Positions 44,616 through 54,490 of a DNA stretch of 64,000 bases are shown here, piece after piece (position 1 is the stretch's first letter; every line of letters begins with the position of its first letter). The notes under the pieces were generated by a model, which saw only the letters and a program-made list of their open reading frames with translations, was not told where the DNA came from and did not search any database. The stretch spans positions 310,001 to 374,000 of the forward strand of contig JANSYP010000004.1 of assembly GCA_024742405.1 (NCBI GenBank), in the 5' to 3' direction. The stretch comes from Paracoccaceae bacterium. Lineage in GTDB: Bacteria; Pseudomonadota; Alphaproteobacteria; Rhodobacterales; Rhodobacteraceae. A program made the position numbers and the translations under genes.

Positions 44616-44987
44616 ATGAAACATCCCGTCGATATCCATGTTGGCAAGAAAGTCCGGCATCGCCGCTGGATGGTCGGAATGACCCAGCAACAGCTGGCCG
44701 ATCAGGTTGGCATCAAATTCCAGCAGATCCAGAAATACGAAACCGGCATGAACCGTATCAGCGCCTCGCGGCTGTGGGACATCGCCGAAACGCTGGCCGT
44801 GCCGGTTAGCTACTTCTTTGACGGTCTCGACCAGAAAGCGGTCGCGCACGCCGCAGGTGATCCGATGCCGGGCGACCTGCTTGCCGACAAGGAGGCGCTG
44901 GAGCTCGTGCGCTCCTACTATGCGATTCCCGAAAACCAGCGCCGGCGTCTGTTCGAACTGGCCCGGGTATTGAGCGACGCGGCGTAA
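44616..44987 (+). CDS. XRE-family helix-turn-helix regulator
   Basis: The 123-residue product has an N-terminal XRE/Cro-CI helix-turn-helix (residues 9-63; RRWMVGMTQQQLADQVGIKF followed by QIQKYETGMNRIS) and a short C-terminal region (AVPVSYFFDGLDQ, then ALELVRSYYAIPENQ) typical of small Rhodobacterales SinR-like regulators. No peptidase or ligand domain is present. GGAGT precedes the ATG. It lies under a consensus sigma-54 promoter, unusual for this family, and 55 bases upstream of the HisN-like gene, which may be in the same unit. Confidence 0.88.
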   Translation: MKHPVDIHVGKKVRHRRWMVGMTQQQLADQVGIKFQQIQKYETGMNRISASRLWDIAETLAVPVSYFFDGLDQKAVAHAAGDPMPGDLLADKEALELVRSYYAIPENQRRRLFELARVLSDAA

Positions 44988-45042
44988 GACCGCCTGACAG
45001 GGCAGGGTGACAGGGGCGCACGCCACGCCTAACGTCCCGGCC

Positions 45043-45873
45043 ATGAGCACAACCTCCAAGACCCGTGAGGACATGAACGTCCTCGGCGCCGAGATCCCGC
45101 CGATCGCCCATCGTCTGGCAGACGTCGCGCGCAAGGTCACGCTGGCCGGCTTTCGCGATCCCGACCTCAGTATGGACAATAAGGCCCGGACCGGGTTCGA
45201 CCCGGTGACCGAGGCCGACCGCGCCTGTGAACGGGCCATGCGCGACATTCTCGACGACATTCGCCCCCATGACGGCATACTCGGCGAGGAGTTCGGGCCC
45301 AAACCGTCCCGGTCGGGGCTGACCTGGGTGCTCGACCCGATCGACGGCACCCGCGCCTATATGGCCGGCGCGCCGACCTGGGGCGTGCTGATTGCGCTGC
45401 GCGATGCCACACGCCCGGTTTACGGCATCATCGACCAGCCCCACACGGCTGAGCGGTTCGAGGGGGGACTCGGGCGGGCCTGTCTGACCGGACCCCGCGG
45501 GACACAAGCGTTGCGCAGCCGCCCGGGCCGTCCCTTGTCGGAGGCGATCCTGTTCTCGACCTTTCCCGAGGTCGGCAGCGCGGCCGAGCGCGCGGCCTTC
45601 GAGCGGGTCGCGCGGCAGGTGCGCCTGACGCGGTTTGGTATGGACTGCTATGCTTACGGGCTGCTGGCGCTCGGCCAGATCGACCTGGTGATCGAGGCCG
45701 GGCTGCAGGCCTACGACATTCTCGCACCCATTGCGGTGATCGAGGCGGCCGGCGGGATCGTGACTGACTGGCAGGGTGGCCCGGCGTTCCACGGCGGCGC
45801 GGTCGTGGCCGCGGCGAACCCGGAGGTCCACGCCGCGGCGCTCGATCTGTTGCAGGGAGTGGAGCGTGCCTGA
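45043..45873 (+). CDS. hisN: HisN-like inositol monophosphatase-family phosphatase
   Basis: The 276-residue product has the metal-binding motifs of the family: GEEFG at 81-85, WVLDPIDGTRAYMAG with Asp98 and Asp101, and GLQAYDILAPIAVIEAAGG with the third acidic site. The exact tripeptide patterns are those of HisN histidinol phosphatases in actino- and alphaproteobacteria, but inositol-monophosphatase relatives act on other sugar or nucleotide phosphates. The ATG at 45043 follows a poor Shine-Dalgarno. It overlaps the 8-oxoguanine deaminase by eight bases, so a nucleotide-salvage role is an alternative to histidine synthesis. Confidence 0.78.
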   Translation: MSTTSKTREDMNVLGAEIPPIAHRLADVARKVTLAGFRDPDLSMDNKARTGFDPVTEADRACERAMRDILDDIRPHDGILGEEFGPKPSRSGLTWVLDPIDGTRAYMAGAPTWGVLIALRDATRPVYGIIDQPHTAERFEGGLGRACLTGPRGTQALRSRPGRPLSEAILFSTFPEVGSAAERAAFERVARQVRLTRFGMDCYAYGLLALGQIDLVIEAGLQAYDILAPIAVIEAAGGIVTDWQGGPAFHGGAVVAAANPEVHAAALDLLQGVERA

Positions 45874-47212
45874 GACGCTGATCCGCAATGCCGACGTTGT
45901 CGTGACGATGGACGGGGCGCGCCGTGAACTGCCCGGCGCGGATCTCCGGTGCCGAGACGGGGTCATTGCGGAGGTCGGGACCGGTTTGCCATCGGGCGAC
46001 GCCCACATCATCGAGGCATCCGGCTGCGTCGTCACACCGGGGCTGATCAACACCCATCACCATCTCTTTCAGTCACTGACCCGCGCGGTGCCCGGCGGCC
46101 AGGATGCGCTGCTCTTTGGATGGCTGCAGACGCTCTATCCGATCTGGGGACGGTTCGGACCGGAAGAGATCCGGGTCTCCGCTGCGCTTGGTCTGGCCGA
46201 GCTGGCGCTGTCGGGCTGCAGCTTAACCTCTGATCATCTGTACCTTTTTCCCAACGGTGCGCGGCTCGATGACAGCATAGACGGGGCCCGCCAGATCGGG
46301 GTCCGGCTGCTGGCCACCCGCGGGTCGATGAGCATCGGCGAGAGCGCCGGAGGCCTGCCTCCGGACGCGCTGGTGCAGCCCGAGGCCGCGATCCTGGAGG
46401 ATTGCATTCGGGTGATCGACACCCACCACGACCCCGCACCGGGGGCGATGATCCAGGTCGGTGTCGCGCCCTGTTCGCCCTTCTCGGTGAGCCGCGAGCT
46501 GATGCGCGACGCAGCCCTGCTGGCGCGGGACAAGGGCGTCCGGCTCCATACCCATCTGGCCGAGAATGACGAGGATATTGCCTATTCCGAGGCCCAGTTC
46601 GGCTGCCGGCCCGGGCAATATGCCGAGGATCTCGGCTGGACCGGTGATGACGTCTGGCATGCCCATTGCGTGAAGCTCGATGGCACGGAGATCGATCTGT
46701 TCGCGCGCAGCAGAACCAGTGTAAGCCATTGTCCTTGCTCAAATTGCCGGCTGGGCTCGGGCATCGCGCCGGTGCGGGCGATGCGCGATGCGGGCGTGCG
46801 CGTCGGGCTCGGCGTGGACGGCTCGGCCAGCAACGATGCGGGCAATCTGGTGCTGGAGGCGCGTCAGGCGATGCTTTTGCAGCGGGTGGCCAATGGTGCT
46901 GACGCCATGTCGGCGCGCGAGGCGCTGGAGATCGCCACGCGCGGCGGGGCGGACGTGCTTGGACGATCAGGGGATCTGGGATCGCTCGAGGTCGGCAAGC
47001 GCGCCGATATCGCGATCTGGGACGTCTCCGGCGTCGATGGAGCGGGGGCCTGGGATCCGGTGGCCGCGCTGCTGCTCTGCGGCCCGTCGCGGGTGCGCGA
47101 CCTGATCGTCGAAGGGCGCCCGGTGGTCTCCGGGGGGCGGCTGGCGACGGCGGACCTGGCCGCGCTGGTGGCCGAGGCGGGCCGGCTCACCGCCCGTCTG
47201 ATGGTCGGTTAA
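45866..47212 (+). CDS. 8-oxoguanine deaminase (amidohydrolase family)
   Basis: This amidohydrolase removes the exocyclic amino group of 8-oxoguanine to give urate, salvaging oxidised bases. The 448-residue product has metal ligands in NTHHHLFQS (His64 and His66), a histidine in RLHTHLAENDEDI, HAHCVKLDG and the aspartate in GVDGSASNDAGN. The sequence TRAVPGGQDALLFGWLQTLY and HCPCSNCRLGSG are shared with characterised 8-oxoguanine deaminases rather than with guanine deaminase or atrazine hydrolases. The GTG at 45866 follows GGGAGTGGA. It overlaps the upstream phosphatase gene by eight bases. Confidence 0.85.
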   Translation: MPETLIRNADVVVTMDGARRELPGADLRCRDGVIAEVGTGLPSGDAHIIEASGCVVTPGLINTHHHLFQSLTRAVPGGQDALLFGWLQTLYPIWGRFGPEEIRVSAALGLAELALSGCSLTSDHLYLFPNGARLDDSIDGARQIGVRLLATRGSMSIGESAGGLPPDALVQPEAAILEDCIRVIDTHHDPAPGAMIQVGVAPCSPFSVSRELMRDAALLARDKGVRLHTHLAENDEDIAYSEAQFGCRPGQYAEDLGWTGDDVWHAHCVKLDGTEIDLFARSRTSVSHCPCSNCRLGSGIAPVRAMRDAGVRVGLGVDGSASNDAGNLVLEARQAMLLQRVANGADAMSAREALEIATRGGADVLGRSGDLGSLEVGKRADIAIWDVSGVDGAGAWDPVAALLLCGPSRVRDLIVEGRPVVSGGRLATADLAALVAEAGRLTARLMVG

Positions 47213-47303
47213 CGATCCGGTCAGGAACGTACGAAACGTCCAAACGGACATTACGTACAAGTAAGTTCATGTTTTGATCTGTTTCGTGGCGGATACGTCG
47301 CCG

Positions 47304-47858
47304 CTACATCATCGCGGCCGGCGAGAGCGCGGTGAAGACGCGGATGTAGTCGCCGGGCGAGGAGCCCGCCCAATAGACCCAGAGCCGGTGGGGATCGTCC
47401 TCGTCGATCCAGACGCGGTCGCCGCGTTCGAGCCCGCGCAGCTCTTCGCTGATGTAGGTGACGTCCGTGTTGGCGAGGAAATCGGTCGCCGCCATCGTCT
47501 GCTGAAACGCCGCGATGCCGAGGATCGGCGCGTCGAACATCACATAGCCGTATTGGACCCCGTTATAGCTGTCGAAGAACACGTAGTGGGAGGCCACGAT
47601 CGAGCCCGCGGGGATCATCGGTTGAGCCCCGATATCGACGCGGATCGGCTCGATCAGCTCGATATTCTGGTCCTCGTCGAATGCGTAGAGATGGTCGGTG
47701 TTGAACGTGTCGTATCCCACCGAGAAGGGCGGGTCGGTGTCGAGCTTCACGAACTCGCCATTGCCGGTCTGGCGCAGGATCTCGCCGTCGATCACGGTCG
47801 CGGCGGCGGGGCTGTGCAGTGCGCCCAGAGTGGCCAATAGCAGGATCATGCGCCGCAT
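47304..47858 (-). CDS. secreted protein of unknown function
   Basis: The 184-residue product has a signal peptide (MRRMILLLATLGALHSPAAA) with a likely cleavage after AAA, then a beta-rich, acidic, tyrosine-containing domain (VASHYVFFDSYNGVQYGYVM, VWIDEDDPHRLWVYWAG). No motif is recognised; similar unannotated proteins are expected in Rhodobacterales. GGAG eight bases before ATG 47858 supports the start over an upstream ATG at 47873. Monocistronic, convergent with the deaminase gene. Confidence 0.6.
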   Translation of the reverse strand: MRRMILLLATLGALHSPAAATVIDGEILRQTGNGEFVKLDTDPPFSVGYDTFNTDHLYAFDEDQNIELIEPIRVDIGAQPMIPAGSIVASHYVFFDSYNGVQYGYVMFDAPILGIAAFQQTMAATDFLANTDVTYISEELRGLERGDRVWIDEDDPHRLWVYWAGSSPGDYIRVFTALSPAAMM

Positions 47859-48095
47859 CCGGGAGCTCCTCATCGTCAGGTTGACGGCAGCCTAGCGTGA
47901 AGCGGCGGTCAAGGGGGCGGCGAAGGGACGGGGATGACGCAGTCGTGACCCCTCTGAGGCCGTCAGGGGAGGTCCGGGGCGGAACCGGTACTGCACCGAA
48001 CCCAGTGCCGGGTCGCCGGAGCTAGGGAAGCGTTAAGTCACGTCCGCTATAGCAGGGCTGCGCCAATGGCCCGGGTCGGGCCGAAGGGAGTGTGC

Positions 48096-49979
48096 ATGAC
48101 GTTCTCGCCAGTGATCATCGGAGGCGGTCTGACCGGTTACAGGCTGTTGCAGAGCACGCAGGATGCGCAGATGCAGGCCTTTGCAAGGTCGCCGCAGCCC
48201 GCGCGGGACACCGAGTATTTCCAGCAGAAAATCGGGGGTGTTCAGACGGTTGACCAGTTGATGAACGACCGTGCCCTGCTCCGGGTGGCTCTGGGCGCCT
48301 TTGGTCTGGACGAGGATATCGACAATACCGCCTTCGTCCGGAACGTGCTGACCTCGGATCTCAACGATCCCGGCTCGACCGCCAACCGGCTGAGCGACAA
48401 GCGCTATCTCGCATTGGCGCAAACGTTCAATTTTTCCGGAAACGAGGGGGCGAACCTGCCGGGCGCGCGCGCCGCCGACACCATCCGCGGAGAGCTGAGC
48501 CAGGTCGCCAGCGTCGACGCGCTGCTGCAGAGCTCCAACCTGCTGGACCGGACGCTGGAAGCCTTTGGGCTGTCGCAATACAAGGCCCAGCCGGTCCTGC
48601 TGGAGCGGGTGCTGACATCGGATCTGAACGACGCCGACTCGCTCGCCAACCGCCTGGGCGACGCCAGTTTCGTGGATCTCGCACGCGCGTTCCAGGGTGG
48701 TGACAGCCATCTGTCCGCCTCGCTGATCTCTCGCGTCAGTCAGGACGTCGCCGCGCAGCTTCAGGCGCTGCAGAGCTCTGACGATCTGATGGCCGACCGG
48801 CGCCTGCTGGAAAGTGTGCTCAGCGTTTACGGGCTTGAGGACGATATCGACAACAGCCAGCTGATCCAGCGGGTGCTGGACAGCAATCTCGACGATCCGA
48901 CCTCGCTTGCGCGCAGCCTGCCGGACCCGCGCTATGCCGAGCTGTCCGAAGCGCTGGGCTTCGAGAGGTTGGCCGCGAACCAGACTTCGATTTTCGGGTT
49001 CGCCGATGCGTTCGATGGCAAGCTGGAGGGGCTGCGGAGCTCCGACGATCTTCTGGACGATCCCAGGCTGCTGCAGTCGGCGCTCGATGTGTTCGGGCTC
49101 CAGACGGAAGATCGCGATTTTCTCCAGGCGGTGCTCGATTCCGATCTGACCGATGAGACCTCTGTCGCCAACAGCGAAACGGATCTGCGCTACCGTGCGA
49201 TGGCCGAGGCGTTCGGGTTCGGCGCGATGTTGACCGGAACCGCGCAGGAGGACGCCCAGGACCAGCTGTCGGCCCTGGTCGACGCGGCCCAGTCCCGCCG
49301 CGGGCCGGTCACCGATGTGGCCGATTTCTTCAACGACATCAGATTGATGTTGGCTGCGACGGCGTTTTTCGACATCCCGCTGGGCGAAGATGAGGCGCGC
49401 TTTACCGGCCGCGTGCTCGAAGCCTACGGCACGGATCCCGACGCGCCGCTGCTGCAACTGAGCGACACGCGCTACGAGGCCTTGTTCAATGCGCTGAACT
49501 TCCGTCCCGAGAGCGACCAGCGCACCTATCCGTCGGGCTTTACCGAGGCGGTGACCGAACGCTACCTAGAGCGTCAGTTCGAGATCCGGGTCGGCGATAT
49601 CGATCCCGACCTGCGGATTGCCCTGTCCTTCGAACGGGAGCTGGGGGATGCGGTGGCCAGCGCGTCGAGCAACGATGCGCAATGGTTCAAGGTGATGGCT
49701 TCGCCACAACTGCGCACGGTGTTCGAGACTGCCTTCAGCCAGCCCTCCGCCTTTGCGACCCTGGATCTCGACCGGCAGCTCGCCGATTTCAAGAGCCGGT
49801 CCCAGAGCATGTTCGGCACCTCGGAGCTCGCGGAGCTCCTGACCCCCGACCGGATCGAGCAGATGCGCGAGCGCTTTCTGACGGTGGCCACGATCAACTC
49901 GACTGCCGGCTCCTCGCCGCTGGCCCTGCTGGCCAATGCCACAAGCTCGAACTCTCCGGTGCTGAACCTGTTGCTCTGA
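48096..49979 (+). CDS. five-repeat DUF1217 protein, flagellum-associated family
   Basis: The 627-residue product holds five tandem units of about 62 conserved residues at about 52-113, 139-200, 227-290, 315-376 and 407-470, spaced 88-92. Each has the pattern D-L-x(2)-D-x(2)-L-L-x(3)-L-x(2)-F-G-L, then R-V-L-x-S-D-L-x-D-x(2)-S-x-A-N and Y-x(2)-L-A-x-A-F-x-F. A distinct C-terminal region (about 485-595) ends with a Ser/Asn-rich tail. DUF1217 proteins are often coded in flagellar clusters of Rhodobacter relatives, but none is here. AGGGAG precedes the ATG at 48096; no signal peptide. Confidence 0.8.
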   Translation: MTFSPVIIGGGLTGYRLLQSTQDAQMQAFARSPQPARDTEYFQQKIGGVQTVDQLMNDRALLRVALGAFGLDEDIDNTAFVRNVLTSDLNDPGSTANRLSDKRYLALAQTFNFSGNEGANLPGARAADTIRGELSQVASVDALLQSSNLLDRTLEAFGLSQYKAQPVLLERVLTSDLNDADSLANRLGDASFVDLARAFQGGDSHLSASLISRVSQDVAAQLQALQSSDDLMADRRLLESVLSVYGLEDDIDNSQLIQRVLDSNLDDPTSLARSLPDPRYAELSEALGFERLAANQTSIFGFADAFDGKLEGLRSSDDLLDDPRLLQSALDVFGLQTEDRDFLQAVLDSDLTDETSVANSETDLRYRAMAEAFGFGAMLTGTAQEDAQDQLSALVDAAQSRRGPVTDVADFFNDIRLMLAATAFFDIPLGEDEARFTGRVLEAYGTDPDAPLLQLSDTRYEALFNALNFRPESDQRTYPSGFTEAVTERYLERQFEIRVGDIDPDLRIALSFERELGDAVASASSNDAQWFKVMASPQLRTVFETAFSQPSAFATLDLDRQLADFKSRSQSMFGTSELAELLTPDRIEQMRERFLTVATINSTAGSSPLALLANATSSNSPVLNLLL

Positions 49980-50051
49980 CTGATGTCGGCGGCCGGCCGG
50001 GCCGGCGAGACATGCAAAGGTGCGGGAGGCGCGGCCGGCAGGAAGCGCAGG

Positions 50052-50909
50052 TCAGGCTCGTCGCTGCATCTGATCCCGGATCAGTGCGGCGAACCGCGCC
50101 ATGTCCGCACTTGCCGCATCCGTGCTCCGGTAGAGCGACAGGGCGACGCTTTTCAACTTCGGCAGGGCCGCGGCCTTGTCCAGTATCTCGAGCGGTGGCT
50201 CGACGGTGATCCGGGGCATCACCGACAGCGCCAGACCGGCCTGCAGGATCGATCTGACCCCGATCGGATGGGGGCTGAGATGGGCGAGATAGCCCCGCCG
50301 CCCGGCCCGGTCGAGCGCGTCGAAGGCATAGCCGCGCAGATCGCGACCGTCGGTCAGGAAAACGAGCGGCAGGTCGCCCCGGAGCGCCTGCGGGTCGAGC
50401 CCGGGACCCGCCACCCAGACCAGATCCGTGCTTTCGACGAACTCGCGCCCGGGGCGCCGGCCCTGGTCCATCATGAAGGCAAGGTCGATCTCTCCGGCAT
50501 CGAGCATCGCGAGAAGCGCATCGCTGCGGTCGCACTGGATCTGGATCTGCACCTCCGGGGCGGCCGCCGCGTAGCGGCCGAGGGCCCGGGCGACGACGGA
50601 CATCGCCAGTGTCACCGTCGTTCCTAGCCGGATGGCGCGCCGGCCGCGCGCGCCGCGGATGGCCTTCACGGCCTCGTCGGACAGGCCCAGAATGCGGCGG
50701 GCATAGACGACGAAGGCGGTCCCTTCGGGGGTCAGCGTCATGGACCGGCCCCGGCCGCGGGAAAAGAGCAGGCAGCCCAGCTCCTCCTCCAGTTTGCGGA
50801 TATGAGTGCTGATCGCCGACTGGACGGTATTGCGCCGCTCCGCGGCCACGGAGAAATTCAGGGTTTCCGCGGCAATGACGAAGCTTTCAAGCGCATTGAG
50901 GTCCCGCAT
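50052..50909 (-). CDS. LysR-family transcriptional regulator
   Basis: The 285-residue product has a winged-helix domain (MRDLNALESFVIAAETLNFS, then NTVQSAISTHIRKLEEELGC) and a co-inducer domain from about residue 88 (RRAIRLGTTVTLAMSVVARA). It is divergent from the TauE/SafE exporter with about 100 bases between starts, the usual layout for a regulator and its target. The inducer could be a sulfur or organosulfonate compound, by analogy with TauE neighbours. A TTG at 50912 is an alternative start; ATG 50909 is preferred. Confidence 0.85.
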   Translation of the reverse strand: MRDLNALESFVIAAETLNFSVAAERRNTVQSAISTHIRKLEEELGCLLFSRGRGRSMTLTPEGTAFVVYARRILGLSDEAVKAIRGARGRRAIRLGTTVTLAMSVVARALGRYAAAAPEVQIQIQCDRSDALLAMLDAGEIDLAFMMDQGRRPGREFVESTDLVWVAGPGLDPQALRGDLPLVFLTDGRDLRGYAFDALDRAGRRGYLAHLSPHPIGVRSILQAGLALSVMPRITVEPPLEILDKAAALPKLKSVALSLYRSTDAASADMARFAALIRDQMQRRA

Positions 50910-51007
50910 CAAATATCTCGTTTTGGGATTTATAAAGCCGTTATAAATCGTTTCACCGATACAGGCCAGCGCGATAGATCCGGTCGGACGAAAGTCCGGG
51001 ACACACC

Positions 51008-51766
51008 ATGGATCTGACGATTTCCTTCTTTCTGGTCGCCTCCTGCGCCGTGCTGGTGACCGGGATCTCGAAGAGCGGGTTCGGCGGCGGGCTCGGCGTG
51101 ATGTCGGTGCCGCTGATGAGCCTCTATATCGCGCCGCAGCTCGCCGTCGCGATCCTGATGCCGATCCTGCTGGCGATGGATCTGCTGATCGTCTGGCAGT
51201 ACCGCCACCGCTGGAGCAAGCCGGTCGTCACCGCATTGCTGCCGGGAGCCGCCGTCGGTCTGGGCCTCGGCGCGCTGGCATTCCAATGGATGAGCGCGGA
51301 CCTCATCCGCTTTTGTGTGGGTCTGCTGGCGCTGTTTTTCGTGCTCCAGTATGTGCGAGGCCTGCGCCGCACCCAGACGGTGCCCGCCCCGGCCCGCGGG
51401 GTGGTGTTCCTGCTGGGTGGGCTCTCGGGTTTCGCGAGCTTCGTGGCCCATGCGGGCGGTCCGCCGGTCAAGGGCATCCTGCTGCGCGAGGGGCTGGAGA
51501 AGTCGGTCTTTGTCGGCACCAACACGATGTTTTTCTTTACGCTGAATGCGACCAAATCCGTGGCCTACAGCGCCATGGGCCAGCTGACCGCAGACAGTTT
51601 GCGGATCAGCTTGATGCTGGCGCCTCTGCTCTTTGTCGGGATCGGTCTGGGCCTGGTGCTGCACAGGACCGTTTCCCAGGCGATATTCACCCGGATCGTC
51701 TATGTGTTTCTGTCGATGGCGGGGTTGAAGCTGCTGTGGGACGGCCGGTCGGTGATCCTCGGCTAG
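51008..51766 (+). CDS. TauE/SafE-family sulfite or anion exporter
   Basis: The 252-residue product has about eight membrane helices in two repeats: SKSGFGGGLGVMSVPLMSLY (residues 20-39) and FVAHAGGPPVKGILLREGLE (about 140-159), the duplicated signature of TauE/SafE transporters. Members export sulfite, sulfoacetate or other small anions. With the divergent LysR gene it forms a two-gene set. No sulfonate catabolic gene is within the window, so the substrate stays open. Confidence 0.85.
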   Translation: MDLTISFFLVASCAVLVTGISKSGFGGGLGVMSVPLMSLYIAPQLAVAILMPILLAMDLLIVWQYRHRWSKPVVTALLPGAAVGLGLGALAFQWMSADLIRFCVGLLALFFVLQYVRGLRRTQTVPAPARGVVFLLGGLSGFASFVAHAGGPPVKGILLREGLEKSVFVGTNTMFFFTLNATKSVAYSAMGQLTADSLRISLMLAPLLFVGIGLGLVLHRTVSQAIFTRIVYVFLSMAGLKLLWDGRSVILG

Positions 51767-51870
51767 CACCCGACGCGGCACGAAACCGGGCAGCGCACGC
51801 CCTCGGGGCAGCTTGTCGCGGGTTCCGTCGGGTGCCGCGGATTGTGCAGAAATTTACCGCCTGCGTCCGG

Positions 51871-51899
51871 TTGACACAGAATTCCCGCCCCCTTATCTG
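51871..51899 (+). promoter_or_regulatory. promoter of groESL
   Basis: TTGACA (51871-51876), 17-base spacer, TATCTG (51894-51899). This is a near-consensus housekeeping promoter; transcription would start at about 51906, just before the CIRCE element, leaving a 5' leader of about 64 nt. Confidence 0.7.
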
Positions 51900-51906
51900 C
51901 CCGGTG

Positions 51907-51933
51907 TTGGCACTCGCTCCGGCAGAGTGACAA
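51907..51933 (+). promoter_or_regulatory. CIRCE operator (HrcA site)
   Basis: TTGGCACTC-N9-GAGTGACAA differs from the CIRCE consensus TTAGCACTC-N9-GAGTGCTAA in only a few positions and has the exact nine-base spacer. It lies at the predicted transcription start of groESL, so HrcA binding blocks initiation until heat shock. Confidence 0.93.
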
Positions 51934-51969
51934 CACAGGGATAACCTACAGAGCTAAGGAGACTCTGAG

Positions 51970-52281
51970 ATGTCATTCAAACCACTCCAAGACCGTGTAC
52001 TGGTTCGCCGCGTCGAAGGCGAAGAGAAGACCAAGGGTGGTCTGATCATCCCCGACAATGCCAAGGAAAAACCCGCAGAGGGCCTCGTGGTATCCTGCGG
52101 CGACGGCGCCCGCAAGGACAGCGGCGAGCTGATCGAGATGTCGGTCAAGCCCGGCGACAAGATCCTGTTCGGCAAATGGTCGGGGACCGAAGTTTCGATC
52201 AACGGCGAAGAGCTGCTGATCATGAAGGAAAGCGATATCCTCGGCATCATTGAGGACGAGGCCGCCGCCGCCGCTGCCTGA
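51970..52281 (+). CDS. groES: co-chaperonin GroES
   Basis: GroES caps the GroEL cavity during folding. The 103-residue product starts [20 protein letters not shown], has the mobile loop [19 protein letters not shown] and the conserved [17 protein letters not shown] ending, with an alanine-rich tail. AGGAGACTCTGAG is before the ATG. It is the first gene of groESL, under promoter 51871-51899 and CIRCE 51907-51933. Confidence 0.97.
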   Translation: MSFKPLQDRVLVRRVEGEEKTKGGLIIPDNAKEKPAEGLVVSCGDGARKDSGELIEMSVKPGDKILFGKWSGTEVSINGEELLIMKESDILGIIEDEAAAAAA

Positions 52282-52334
52282 GAGGCAACTGCGCAGGTTA
52301 TTTCTTTCCCAAATCCCAATTCCTGAGGGAGTAA

Positions 52335-53984
<1,650 letters not shown>

Positions 53985-54015
53985 TCATCGCCATCCGGCT
54001 TTGGATGTTTACGGA

Positions 54016-54046
54016 AGGGGCGGTCCATCGGGCCGCCCCTTTTCTT
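54016..54046 (+). terminator. intrinsic terminator after groEL
   Basis: GGGGCGG (54017-54023) and CCGCCCC (54033-54039) form a 7-bp stem with a nine-base loop, followed by TTTTCTT. It closes groESL 32 bases after the stop. Confidence 0.85.
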
Positions 54047-54072
54047 GTGCCTGCCTGCGAGGAGTGTTCGGA

Positions 54073-54468
54073 ATGTCAGCCAAGGATCCGCGCCGTGCCA
54101 TCCTGTTGCGGGTGCCGCCCGCGCTGCGCCCGGCGCTGCGGCAGGTACGGGCGCACCAGCGCCGCCCGAGCACGGCGAACGCCCTGCGCCATCTGGTCAT
54201 TCTGGGCCTGCAGGCTCTGGTCCTGGCACGGGTAGCGGACCAGCCCGCCGCGGGGCGGCTGCTGCGGCTGCAACTCGATCCGCGTACGCGCGCCCGGGTC
54301 GCAGCCCTTGCGGCGGCCCATGGGCTGTCATCCGCCAGCGTCGTTTTGTGCCTCGCCGCGGAAGCGGCAGCCACCATGCCGCTGGACAGATCTACGCCGG
54401 CCCCGCTACCATCTGCAGAGCGCGGCGGGCCGGGGTCCCAGACCGCGCAGCCGACAGACCGAATTTGA
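54073..54468 (+). CDS. small protein with two ribbon-helix-helix-like repeats
   Basis: The 131-residue product is basic and hydrophobic and has two similar strand-helix-helix units: RAILLRVPPALRPALRQVRA with following LRHLVILGLQAL (residues about 8-50), and LLRLQLDPRTRARVAALAAA with VVLCLAAEAA (about 62-105). This looks like two fused Arc/CopG-type ribbon-helix-helix domains on one chain, which would be an unusual monomeric DNA binder; the tail is Pro/Ser-rich. AGGAGT eight bases before the ATG at 54073 supports translation. The family is not certain. It lies just after groEL and before a GNAT gene. Confidence 0.6.
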   Translation: MSAKDPRRAILLRVPPALRPALRQVRAHQRRPSTANALRHLVILGLQALVLARVADQPAAGRLLRLQLDPRTRARVAALAAAHGLSSASVVLCLAAEAAATMPLDRSTPAPLPSAERGGPGSQTAQPTDRI

Positions 54469-54490
54469 ATGCACTCCCGAAAGCAAAGCC

